Below are positions 20,512 to 28,852 of a DNA stretch of 52,678 nucleotides, in pieces. This stretch comes from Planctomycetota bacterium (GTDB lineage: Bacteria > Planctomycetota > UBA1135 > UBA2386): contig JAEUHQ010000033.1 of the NCBI GenBank assembly GCA_016794565.1, forward strand, positions 1-52,678, written 5' to 3'. The notes below the pieces were generated by a model that worked only from the letters and a program-made list of their open reading frames with translations, was not told the DNA's origin and searched no databases. Positions within the stretch are counted from its first letter, which is position 1, and each line of letters starts with the position of its first letter. A program made the translations under genes and the position numbers.

Positions 20512-22235
20512 TGACCGCCATGAACATCGTGCGTTCGTTCGCTCGCCTCGCCGCCACCTTCGTGCTCACCGTCGTCGCGACGGCGCAGGAGACGGCGGCC
20601 AGGAAGCCGGGGAGCGTGTTCCGTTCCGAGATCGACGCGCTGATCGCGCGCTTGTCCGTCGACGCGAAGGCGCGCGCCGGTGGAGCCGGCTGGGCGCCGC
20701 TCGGCGGCGAGTCCGTGCTCGCGACCGCGCAGATCCTCTGCGCGATGGGGCACTGCCACCGCTTCTACCACGTGAGCGACGGCCCGCTCCTCCGTCCGTC
20801 GCTCGCGCAGCTGATCGCGGCACGCGACGCGAACGGATCCTTCGTCGATGTCGCGACGACGACGATGGTCGCGGACGCGTTCGCCGCCGTCGACCCGACG
20901 GGGCGCAAGGACGACATCGCGCGGGCGAGGCGTTCGCTCGGCGACGTCGCGCTGGACGGGTTCGCCGGCATGGTCGAGGCCGTCGTCGCGAAGTCCGCTC
21001 CGGGCATGTTCCCGCAGGACGTCGGCGCGGCCGCCGCGAAGCGGGCGAAGGAACTCGGCAAGGCCGGGGCCGGATTCGCGCCTGCCGAGGCCGCTGGTGT
21101 GCTCCTGCATCTCGTCGTTTGCCAGTGCGCGAATCGCCGCCTCGACGAACACGATGCGGCCGCGACGTCGCCGGCACAGGACCGCGGATTCGCGTGGTTG
21201 CTCGGCAAACAGAAGGGCGGCCAGTTCGGCGGTGGCGGCGCGCGGGGCCTGCCGCTGACGGGCTTCGGCCTGATGGCACTGCAGACGAAGCCGTCCTCGG
21301 CGCGCTCGGCCGAAGAGCGCGCGGCGATCGAGGACGGCTGCCGCTCGCTGCTCGGAATGCAGAACGAAGACGGTTCGTTCGGCGAGTCGCTGCAGAACTA
21401 CACGACGTGCGTCGTCGTGGGCGCGTTGAAGCGCTGGGGTGACGCCGCGGCCGGGCCGGCACTCGCGAAGGCGCAGCGCGCGCTGCTGGCTTTCCAGAAC
21501 GTGGAGCGCGGCGGATACGACCGCAGCGATCGCGACTACGGGTCGATCGGCTACGGGGGATCGCAGCGCGGCGACCTCAGCAACCTGCAGTTCGCACTGC
21601 AGGGGCTCGTGGACACGGGACTGCCCGCGGCAGACGAGGCGTTTGCCAAGGCGATCGTGTTCCTGCAGCGCACGCAGAACCTGCGCAGCCACAACGACTG
21701 GTCCGGAGAGGTCGCCGACCCCGAAGCGAATGGCGCGATCGTCGTCGCGCGGCCGGGCGACGACGGCGGCGCGATGTACTACCCGGGCAACTCGTCGGCC
21801 GGCTACGTCGCGCGGCCGGACGGATCGGTCGAGCCACGCAGCTACGGTTCGATGACGTACGCGTTGTTGAAGGCCTACACGCTCGCAGGCGTTCCGGCGT
21901 CGGACACGCGGGTGCGCGCGGCGGTGGAGTGGATCCGCGCCAACTGGACGCTGGAGCACAATCCAGGCGTCGATCCGGCGGCCGGCGATCGTGCGCGGTT
22001 CCAGGGGCTCTTCTACTACTACCTCCTGATGGCACAGGCGCTCGACACCATGCACGTCGCGACGGTGGACGTCGGCGACCGCCCCGTCGACTGGCGGAAG
22101 GCGCTGCGCCGGCAGCTCGAGTCCATGCAGGCGGCGGACGGGAGCTGGACGAACGGCGCGAACGGACGGTGGATGGAGGGCGACCCGATGCTGTGCACCT
22201 GCTACGCACTGCTCGCCCTCGAACGCTGCCGCTGA
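20511..22235 (+). CDS. secreted prenyltransferase/squalene-oxidase (QW) repeat protein, long form
   Basis: 574 residues; ATG 20511 overlaps the upstream stop (TGATG), with a second possible ATG at 20520. An N-terminal signal peptide (SFARLAATFVLTVVATAQ) is followed by about 170 residues unique to this copy, which also look like alpha-helical toroid repeats. The C-terminal 370 residues are clearly paralogous to 14316-15497: QNEDGSFGESLQNYTTC, GDDGGAMYYPGNSSAGYV, PRSYGSMTYALLKAYTL, YYYYLLMAQALD and the ending LCTCYALLALERCR. QW-like motifs are present (QAADGSW), but no DxDD, so it is probably not a terpene cyclase. It is exported, with unknown function. Confidence 0.85.
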   Translation: MTAMNIVRSFARLAATFVLTVVATAQETAARKPGSVFRSEIDALIARLSVDAKARAGGAGWAPLGGESVLATAQILCAMGHCHRFYHVSDGPLLRPSLAQLIAARDANGSFVDVATTTMVADAFAAVDPTGRKDDIARARRSLGDVALDGFAGMVEAVVAKSAPGMFPQDVGAAAAKRAKELGKAGAGFAPAEAAGVLLHLVVCQCANRRLDEHDAAATSPAQDRGFAWLLGKQKGGQFGGGGARGLPLTGFGLMALQTKPSSARSAEERAAIEDGCRSLLGMQNEDGSFGESLQNYTTCVVVGALKRWGDAAAGPALAKAQRALLAFQNVERGGYDRSDRDYGSIGYGGSQRGDLSNLQFALQGLVDTGLPAADEAFAKAIVFLQRTQNLRSHNDWSGEVADPEANGAIVVARPGDDGGAMYYPGNSSAGYVARPDGSVEPRSYGSMTYALLKAYTLAGVPASDTRVRAAVEWIRANWTLEHNPGVDPAAGDRARFQGLFYYYLLMAQALDTMHVATVDVGDRPVDWRKALRRQLESMQAADGSWTNGANGRWMEGDPMLCTCYALLALERCR

Positions 22236-22536
22236 CGGCGGACGGGGGCGCGCGCTCTGCGGTGAGCCGACTGCGCCTGCATGGTCACTTTCCTGACCGC
22301 GGCGCGGTCGCGGGCGAACAAAGAGCGACCATCGGCAGGGGGCCCGCGCCCGCCTCGTCCCACCGCTGACGCTTCGGGAATCACGTCCCAACGGCCCGCG
22401 CCCCGTCGGATTCGAGCTCCATTCGGCGGTTCGGACGAGGGCGCGAACCCCGTGCGGTCAGCAGCGAGTCACGCGGGTACGGACTTTGCCACCCGGGCAG
22501 CCTCCCGATCACCCTTCCAAACCGAACTCTCCTCTC
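22236..22536 (+). other. intergenic region before the secretion locus
   Basis: Nothing here resembles a gene. A short hairpin GACCGC-GGC-GCGGTC at 22295-22309, 60 bases after the QW-repeat stop, could help end transcription, but it has only a 6-bp stem and no T-run. The 3' end, just before the first pseudopilin ATG at 22537, is pyrimidine-rich (CTCTCCTCTC) with no Shine-Dalgarno. A promoter for the secretion operon presumably lies here but I cannot place it. Confidence 0.4.
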
Positions 22537-23496
22537 ATGCGCCGCGAATCCCCTTCCCCTTCGTCCTCGTCGCCCGGCTTCACGCTCGTCGAACTGATCG
22601 TCGTCCTCGTCATCATCGCTGCTGTGTCCGGCCTCGTGATCCCGTCCGTCGCGGCACTCGGCCGCAGCACGGACATGGCCGCGTCCGCGAAGACGCAGCA
22701 GGACCTCGCGAACAACCTGCAGCAGTTCTTCGTGCTGCAGAAGAGGTTCCCGCAGGGCTGCGACTCGCTGCTCGTCGACACTTCGACGCTGGGCAACTCG
22801 ACCAACCCCAACTCGACTCCCGCGACGCCGGGCACGTCGGACGGCACGCCGGACGGCCTCTATGCGCCGAAGTACGACGCCACGGGCCAGCAGATCAGCG
22901 GCATGACGACCAGCAACCCGGCGCTGGTCAACTCGCTGACGGTCGGCACGCTCTCGAGCAACCAGCGCGCTTCGTTCGGTCGCGGCGGCTTCGAGTATGT
23001 CTACGACCACGAGGTCTACGACTGGACGACGAACGCCGGCATCCAGAACAGCAACAACAGCGGCACGCTCCGGCGCGCGCTGCCCGGCGGCGGCACGCTG
23101 ACCGCGGCAGTCGTCAACCAGACGGCCGGCGCCGGCATCACGACCGGCCTCGCGACGACGTCGGGCAAGTACCTGCTCCTGCGCGGCATCGCCCCCGCGG
23201 AGCTCGTCCCTGGCACGACCGCCGGCACGTGGGACTGGGTGCCGGAGACGGGCACGCAGATCGTCGCCGTCGGTATCGGTCAGGGCTGCCGCCTCGTCCC
23301 GACGACGATGCTGAGCGCGCCGGTCTACCCCGGTGACGAAGGCACCTACTACGGGCGCTACGTCGCGTTCTTCAAAGTCTACGAGAGCGGCGAGCGCCCG
23401 ACCCTGCTCGGCGTGAGCGACTGCTACGGTCGCACCTCGGACTACACCATCCTGCAGTTCAACCAGTCGCTGCCGAACGGCGGCCGCCAGGGCTGA
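22537..23496 (+). CDS. type II secretion / type IV pilus pseudopilin 1
   Basis: 319 residues. A short serine-rich leader ends at a prepilin-peptidase site, G|FTLVEL, with Glu at +5, followed by the hydrophobic assembly helix (VELIVVLVIIAAVSGLVIP). The 280-residue C-terminal domain is much larger than a GspG and contains threonine/asparagine-rich stretches (LGNSTNPNSTPATPG). It probably forms part of the periplasmic pseudopilus. It heads a run of three pilin-like genes and then the platform, motor and secretin genes. No prepilin peptidase is encoded in the window. I chose ATG 22537 because it gives the shortest leader. Confidence 0.9.
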   Translation: MRRESPSPSSSSPGFTLVELIVVLVIIAAVSGLVIPSVAALGRSTDMAASAKTQQDLANNLQQFFVLQKRFPQGCDSLLVDTSTLGNSTNPNSTPATPGTSDGTPDGLYAPKYDATGQQISGMTTSNPALVNSLTVGTLSSNQRASFGRGGFEYVYDHEVYDWTTNAGIQNSNNSGTLRRALPGGGTLTAAVVNQTAGAGITTGLATTSGKYLLLRGIAPAELVPGTTAGTWDWVPETGTQIVAVGIGQGCRLVPTTMLSAPVYPGDEGTYYGRYVAFFKVYESGERPTLLGVSDCYGRTSDYTILQFNQSLPNGGRQG

Positions 23497-23516
23497 TCGC
23501 CGGAAGACGGAACACC

Positions 23517-24230
23517 GTGACCCGTGCGGCACCGCTGTCCGGCTTCGCGCCGGACCGTCGAGCCTCGTCGCTCCGCGCTCCGGCGTGGGGCGGCGAGGCG
23601 GTGTCTCGTACGGAGCCCGGCGACGCGCGGGGATTCACGCTCGTCGAACTCCTCGTCGTGCTCGTGATGATGGCGACGCTGCTCGGCGTCGCCGTGCTCG
23701 CCGGGGGCGAGATCTCGGCCGAAGGGCGCGACACCGCGACGCGCGCTTCGATGCAGGCGATCCGCGACGCGATCGTCGGCGGGAACAGCGAGCTCGTCGG
23801 CGCCCGTTCGTTCCTGCGCGACGTCGGCGATCTCCCGCGCAACACGACGACCGAGCCGATTGCCGCGGCTCGGATCGCGAGTCTGTCGGATCTGATCGGC
23901 GGCACCACGCTGGCCGGATGGAACGGGCCGTACGTGACCGTTCCGCGCGAAGTGTTCGGAGCCGGCCGCGAACTGGATCCGGCATGGACGCGCTGGGGTT
24001 CGCCGCTCGACTGGACGGTGCTCGACGGCTGGGGGCAGCCGATCGTCCTTCAGGTCCCGGTGCTCGACCTCGATCCGGCGTGGAGCGACGAAGAACGGCG
24101 CTACGCACGGCTCGTCGCGGCGGGCCAGGACGGTGTGATCCAGACGCCCGATGACTCCGGCTATCCGGCGATGACTCAGTGCGGCGACGATCTCGTGCTC
24201 TACCTCCGGGTCGCCGACCTTCGCCCATGA
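23517..24230 (+). CDS. type II secretion / type IV pilus pseudopilin 2
   Basis: 237 residues from GTG 23517 (GGAA about seven bases upstream). The pilin site is DARG|FTLVELLVVLVMMATLLG with Glu at +5. From this start the leader is 39 residues, unusually long; an in-frame GTG at 23601 would give a typical leader of about ten residues, so the true start is uncertain. The globular part has GWNGPYVTVPRE and LDGWGQPIVLQ, a pattern also seen in pseudopilin 3 and typical of GspG-like minor subunits. It starts 20 bases after pseudopilin 1, and its stop overlaps the next ATG. Confidence 0.88.
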   Translation: MTRAAPLSGFAPDRRASSLRAPAWGGEAVSRTEPGDARGFTLVELLVVLVMMATLLGVAVLAGGEISAEGRDTATRASMQAIRDAIVGGNSELVGARSFLRDVGDLPRNTTTEPIAAARIASLSDLIGGTTLAGWNGPYVTVPREVFGAGRELDPAWTRWGSPLDWTVLDGWGQPIVLQVPVLDLDPAWSDEERRYARLVAAGQDGVIQTPDDSGYPAMTQCGDDLVLYLRVADLRP

Positions 24231-25180
24231 AGCGCACGACACGCACGGGGCGGGAGTGCGGGCTCACACTCGTCGAGCTGCTGGTCGTGCTGTTCGTTCT
24301 CGGGTTGCTCGCGGCGACGGCGAGTGTCGCGACCGCGGGGTTGCTCGAGCAGGGACAGCAGGACGCGACGCTGCGTTCGCTCGCCGCGATCGAGACGGCC
24401 GTGCTCGGCGCTCCGGATCGGCAGGACGCGACGGGCACGCCGTACGTCACCGGGTTCGTCGCCGACGTCGGCCGTCTGCCCGTCATGCGCGGCACTGCTG
24501 CCGAGACCGGGCTGCAGGAACTCTGGCGCGGAACCGACGGCACGCTGTCGTCGCCCGCGACGTGGACGATCGCTCTCTTCGGCGTGCAGACGCCTGCCGG
24601 TGACGTCGAGGTCCGGCTGCCCGCCGGATGGCGCGGGCCCTACGTGAACACGCCGATCGGCACCGCGCAGCTGCGCGACGGCTGGCGCCGCGCCTTCCGC
24701 CTCCTCCGCGCCGACGGGAGCGACGCACCGGTCGGGACGGGCATCGAGATCGTTCGCTCGTCGGGCGCCGACGGCGTGCCCGATGGGGCGACGCCGAGTG
24801 CAGGCAACGACCGCGACCTCGCCACGGTGTTCGCGAACACCGACCCGGTCGAAACCGTCGCGCCTCGGTACTCGGGCGACCTGGTGGTGATCGTGCGATC
24901 GACGGCCGGCGTGACGAACGCGTCGATCCGGATCTACGGACCGGCGGACGGAGTCGTGCAGACGCTCGCGCAGCCGCCGCCGCAGACCATCCCGGCTGGC
25001 GGGCAGGCGACATTCGTCGTGACCGGCGTCGCGATCGGACCGAAGATCCTGCGCGCCTATGCTGCGGCGGCGCCGGCCGACCCGAACGACCCGTTCGTGC
25101 CGGTGCCCGCCACGAGCCGCATCCAACCCGTCGTCGTCGAAGCGGGCGGCCTGCCGCCGATCGTGCTCGACCTGCCCTGA
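24227..25180 (+). CDS. type II secretion / type IV pilus pseudopilin 3 with extra C-terminal domain
   Basis: 317 residues; ATG overlaps the previous stop (ATGA). The leader is MKRTTRTGRECG with cleavage before LTLVELLVVLFVLG. Leu replaces Phe at +1, which is tolerated in some pilins; Glu is at +5. The GspG-like middle has GWRGPYVNTPIG and LRDGWRRAF. After about residue 210 comes a beta-rich extension (DLVVIVRSTAG, ASIRIYGPADG, TIPAGGQATFVVTGV, PVVVEAGGLPPIVLDL) that looks like an immunoglobulin-like sandwich absent from the other two. This could be a tip subunit carrying a binding domain; that role is inference. Confidence 0.88.
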   Translation: MKRTTRTGRECGLTLVELLVVLFVLGLLAATASVATAGLLEQGQQDATLRSLAAIETAVLGAPDRQDATGTPYVTGFVADVGRLPVMRGTAAETGLQELWRGTDGTLSSPATWTIALFGVQTPAGDVEVRLPAGWRGPYVNTPIGTAQLRDGWRRAFRLLRADGSDAPVGTGIEIVRSSGADGVPDGATPSAGNDRDLATVFANTDPVETVAPRYSGDLVVIVRSTAGVTNASIRIYGPADGVVQTLAQPPPQTIPAGGQATFVVTGVAIGPKILRAYAAAAPADPNDPFVPVPATSRIQPVVVEAGGLPPIVLDLP

Positions 25181-25187
25181 TCCGACG

Positions 25188-26480
25188 ATGTCTCGCCCGA
25201 CCACCATTCTCGCACTGCTCGATGCCTTCGTCCTCCGCGCGGATCTGCGATGGCGACGCGGCCGTGCGGTCGCCGAGCGGATGATCCGGATCGAGCGCGG
25301 CCGTCGCGACGCCGCCGACGTGATCGAAACGCTCGTTGCGTCGCGGCGCCTGTCCGGATCGGTGTTCGTGCTCAGCGACGAGGTCTTCCTGCAGTCGATC
25401 GACCTGCCGCCGCGTGCGGTCGCCGGACTCGATCGTCGCGCGATGCGCTCCGCGGTCGCGCTCGAGGCGCAGAGCTTCTCGGGTCTCACCGGCGACACGG
25501 CGACCGAGTGGTGGCGGCGCGGCGACGAGCGGACGTTCCTGGTGTGCCAGGCGAGCCGCGGCGAGTTCACGGCACTGCACGAAGCGATCGAACGCGGCGG
25601 CGGCGAACTGTTCGGCGTGGCGCACCCCGCGGCGCTTCCGGCGTCGCTGGCCGGCGACGGGCCGTTCGTCCGCCGCGAGGACTGGGGCGCCTTGCGCGCG
25701 CGGATCCGCGGGCACGGCGCCGAGGTCGAGACCATCGAGGCGGGGCGCGGGACGCGGATGGCCGACCAGGACGAGGGATGCAGCGAGCATCTCGTCGTCG
25801 GCGCGAGCGCACCGGAGCTGGCAGGCGCCAGGCGTTTCGACCTCGTCGACGACGCCGTCGCGACGAACTGGCTCGCGCGGTGGGCCCAGGTCGCCATCGA
25901 CGCGGACCGCGGTGTGGTTCTCGAACCGCCACCGAGTCCGTCGGTCCGTCACCGTCGCGTCCTGCTGGGCGCCATCGCGGTCGGCGCGGTCGTCGCTGCG
26001 GGTCTGCTGGATCGATTCGGCGTGCAGGCCGATGTGTTCGCCGCGACCAGGGAACTGGCCGTCGCCCGCGTTCCGATCGATCGGCTGCGCGCCGTGGAGG
26101 TCGAAGGAGATCGGCTCGAACAGCAGCTCGCCGCGCTCAGGACGCCGCAGGCCGCCGCTGCACCGACCGTGTCGCGGTGGACACCGACCGCGCTCACGAC
26201 GATGCTCGAGGCGCTCGCGGCCGAGCGGCCGGACGGCGTCGTGCTGGACGAGTGCACACTCGGGTTCCGCCGCTGTGCAGTGCGGGGTCGCACGCCGGAG
26301 GCCGGCGCGGTGGATCGATGGACCAGTGCGCTCGTGAAGCCCCTGGGCCGCATCGGCTACTCGGTGTTGCCCGGCAACCGCCAGGTGCTGCCGCCCGACG
26401 AGGCAGCCCTGTTCGACTTCTCGATCGAGTTCGTGCCCGTGGTCCTGTCGGCGTCGCCGCGCCCGGAGGCCGCGAAATGA
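25188..26480 (+). CDS. GspL/PilM-like assembly platform protein
   Basis: 430 residues from ATG 25188. The first 150 residues resemble the actin-like fold of PilM/GspL (VFVLSDEVFLQSIDLPPRAV, then a glutamate-rich LEAQSF segment). A single membrane helix at about 255-276 (LLGAIAVGAVVAAGLL) is followed by a coiled-coil and a ferredoxin-like periplasmic domain (TTMLEALAAERPDGVVLDE), as in PilN or the GspL C-terminus. In secretion systems such proteins link the cytoplasmic ATPase to the inner-membrane ring. The assignment rests on order and topology more than on strong motifs. Its stop overlaps the next start (ATGA). Confidence 0.72.
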   Translation: MSRPTTILALLDAFVLRADLRWRRGRAVAERMIRIERGRRDAADVIETLVASRRLSGSVFVLSDEVFLQSIDLPPRAVAGLDRRAMRSAVALEAQSFSGLTGDTATEWWRRGDERTFLVCQASRGEFTALHEAIERGGGELFGVAHPAALPASLAGDGPFVRREDWGALRARIRGHGAEVETIEAGRGTRMADQDEGCSEHLVVGASAPELAGARRFDLVDDAVATNWLARWAQVAIDADRGVVLEPPPSPSVRHRRVLLGAIAVGAVVAAGLLDRFGVQADVFAATRELAVARVPIDRLRAVEVEGDRLEQQLAALRTPQAAAAPTVSRWTPTALTTMLEALAAERPDGVVLDECTLGFRRCAVRGRTPEAGAVDRWTSALVKPLGRIGYSVLPGNRQVLPPDEAALFDFSIEFVPVVLSASPRPEAAK

Positions 26481-27043
26481 GGCGGCGCCGTTCGACGGTG
26501 GTCATCGTGTGCCTCGTGCTAGCTCCGGCAGCGCTGGTTGCGGCGGCCGTCTGGCTCTGGAGCTCGGAGCCGTTGCGGGTGGCGCTCGCGGACACGCGCC
26601 GTCGGCAGGCGGAGGTCGCGCGGGAGCAGCCGACCGCCCGACACCTCGCGGACGCGCAGGCACGTGTCGCCGCGCTGCGGGCCCGGCTCGCGACGGCCGC
26701 GGCGGCGCAACCGTTGCCCGAGCCGGCGGCGAACAGGGTCGTTCCGGCCACCGAGCGCGCCGAGTGGCGAGCGCAGGTGACGTCCGCGCTCGTCGCGCGC
26801 CGCCTCGACCTCATCGACGAAGAGCGCACCGAGATCGACCTGCCTCCCGTCGTCGCGCGAGCGTTCGCCGTGGCCGATGCGACGCGGTTGCCGGCGTGGT
26901 CGCTGCGCCTGTCCGGCGCGTACCTCGACGTGCTCGGGGCGATCGAGGATCTGCAGCGGGGGCCCCTGCCGTGTCACGTCTTCGAACTGCGCATGCGGCG
27001 CGAGGCCGCGGGAGCCCTCGAGTGGACGCTCGTCGTCGGCTGA
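26477..27043 (+). CDS. GspM/PilO-like inner-membrane platform protein
   Basis: 188 residues from ATG 26477. A basic N-terminus and a single membrane helix (STVVIVCLVLAPAALVAAAVWLW) are followed by a coiled-coil rich in Ala, Arg and Glu, and then a small alpha/beta domain (LRLSGAYLDVLGAIEDLQRG, then CHVFELRMRRE) resembling the ferredoxin-like fold of GspM/PilO. That topology plus its position between the GspL-like gene and the ATPase supports the call. It would partner the GspL-like protein in the platform. Sequence similarity alone is weak. Confidence 0.7.
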   Translation: MRRRRSTVVIVCLVLAPAALVAAAVWLWSSEPLRVALADTRRRQAEVAREQPTARHLADAQARVAALRARLATAAAAQPLPEPAANRVVPATERAEWRAQVTSALVARRLDLIDEERTEIDLPPVVARAFAVADATRLPAWSLRLSGAYLDVLGAIEDLQRGPLPCHVFELRMRREAAGALEWTLVVG

Positions 27044-27083
27044 GCGTTGGCGCGCCGCGCGCTTCGCTCGGCGGAGGTCCGCC

Positions 27084-28847
27084 GTGAGCGCGCATTCGCC
27101 GCGTGTGCGTTCCGGCGCCGAGGCGCGACGCGCCTCGCGATGGGTGCCCGCGCTGCGCGGTCGCGCGGTCGTGCAACGCATCGGCAACGGAGAGGAGCGT
27201 TCGCTCGACGTGTTCGACGTGTCGCCGAGCGGTCTCGGCGCGCGGGATCGGGGCTCCGCGCTGCAATTCGCGTGGATGGACGGCGAAGCGGTGTCCCTCG
27301 CGATCGACATCGGCGGCGAAGTGCAGCGCCGGCGCGGTCGTGTCGCCTGGGCGCTGCCGGCCGACGACGGCGTGCGCCTCGGCATCCAGTTCGACGGGGA
27401 GCGGAATCCGACGCCCATCCGGCTCGACCTCGACGGTGTGCGGCCCGATCCGCGGTGCGCGCTCCGTGTCCCCGCCGCGCAGGCGATGCGTCGCCAGGTG
27501 CTGCCGCTGTGCGAACTCGACGGCTGCGTCGTCGTCGCGTGCGCGGACCTCTCCGACACCGCGTCGTTGCAGGCGATCGCTCATTCGTTCGACAAGCCGC
27601 TGCGACCGCAGGTCGTCGACCCCGAGCAGCTGCTGCGCGCGCTCCGTTCGGTCTACGGCGAACAGCGCGTGGTCGTGGAAGGCGCGAGCGACGATCCGGT
27701 CGCTTTGTGCAACGAGCTCCTGCACGCGGCGTGGTTGCGGCGCGCATCGGACGTGCACGTCTGCCCGGAGCGGGACGGCATCGTCGTCAAGCTGCGCGTC
27801 GACGGCGAACTCGAGACGTATCGTCGCGTCCCGCGCGACCTGCAGCCCGAACTCCTGAGCCGCATCAAGGTGCTCGCAGGGATGGACATCGCCGAGAAGA
27901 GGGCGCCGCAGGACGGGCGGTTCACGCACGAGTTCGCGCCCGGTCGGCGCGTCGACGTTCGTGTCGCGACGCTGCCGACGAACCACGGCGAACGCGCGAC
28001 GCTGCGCCTGCTGGCGATCGACGTCGAGTCGCTGACTCTCGACAACCTCGGGTTCCTGCCCGCCGATCTCGAACTCGCGCGCCACCAGCTCGCGAGGCCG
28101 CACGGCCTGATCGTCGCGACCGGGCCGACGGGATGCGGCAAGACGACGACGCTCTTCGCGATGCTGCGGACGATCGTGTCGACGCGCTCGGTCAACGTGA
28201 TCGCCGTTCAGGAGCCGGTCGAGTACGACTTCCCGGGCATCAGCCAGGTCGAAGTGGACGCGAACCGCAAGGTCTCCTTCGCGACCGCGCTGCGTTCGAT
28301 CATGCGTCACGACCCGGACGTCATCATGATCGGCGAGATCCGGGACCTCGAGACCGCGGACATCGCGATCAAGGCGGCGCTCACCGGTCACCTCGTGCTC
28401 GCGACGCTGCACACGAACGACGCACCGAGCACGATCACGCGCCTCGTGGACATGGGCGTCGAGCCGTACCTGCTCGCGTCGACGCTGCGGCTGGTGATGG
28501 CGCAGCGCCTCGTTCGGCGGTTGTGTCCCGCGTGTGCGGCGCCGGCACGGTTGTCCGAGGACGACGCGTCGTTGCTGAAGCGTCCGGGGATCGGCGGCAT
28601 GGAGGTGCGCGTCGCGGCCGGCTGTGTCTGCTGCGCCGGCTCGGGTTATCGCGGACGCACCGGTCTCTTCGAGTTGTTGCCCGTCGACGAGGCCATCGCT
28701 GAGGGCGTTCGACGCGGTGGGGGCGAAGCTGCGGTTCGCGAGGCGTGGCGTGCCACCGGCCGCGCCGATCTGCTCGACGACGCGATCACGAAGCTGCGGA
28801 ACGGCACGACGACGTTCCCGCTCGTCCGTGAGGCCATCGCGACCTGA
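27084..28847 (+). CDS. GspE/PilB-type secretion ATPase with N-terminal PilZ-like domain
   Basis: 587 residues from GTG 27084, with GGAGG about seven bases upstream. Residues 15-106 look like PilZ: R15-x3-R19, D45-x-S47-x2-G50 (DVSPSG), then GRVAW and GIQF strands. Residues of about 120-190 resemble the T2SSE_N domain (VLPLCELDGCVVVACADLSD). The motor follows with Walker A GPTGCGKT (347-354), Walker B DPDVIMIGEIRD, the His box TGHLVLATLHTN, and a zinc-binding pair CPAC and CVCC before GYRGRTGLFE. It powers pseudopilus assembly. The PilZ-like domain suggests direct control by cyclic di-GMP, which is unusual for a GspE. Confidence 0.92.
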   Translation: MSAHSPRVRSGAEARRASRWVPALRGRAVVQRIGNGEERSLDVFDVSPSGLGARDRGSALQFAWMDGEAVSLAIDIGGEVQRRRGRVAWALPADDGVRLGIQFDGERNPTPIRLDLDGVRPDPRCALRVPAAQAMRRQVLPLCELDGCVVVACADLSDTASLQAIAHSFDKPLRPQVVDPEQLLRALRSVYGEQRVVVEGASDDPVALCNELLHAAWLRRASDVHVCPERDGIVVKLRVDGELETYRRVPRDLQPELLSRIKVLAGMDIAEKRAPQDGRFTHEFAPGRRVDVRVATLPTNHGERATLRLLAIDVESLTLDNLGFLPADLELARHQLARPHGLIVATGPTGCGKTTTLFAMLRTIVSTRSVNVIAVQEPVEYDFPGISQVEVDANRKVSFATALRSIMRHDPDVIMIGEIRDLETADIAIKAALTGHLVLATLHTNDAPSTITRLVDMGVEPYLLASTLRLVMAQRLVRRLCPACAAPARLSEDDASLLKRPGIGGMEVRVAAGCVCCAGSGYRGRTGLFELLPVDEAIAEGVRRGGGEAAVREAWRATGRADLLDDAITKLRNGTTTFPLVREAIAT

Positions 28848-28852
28848 CGCCG

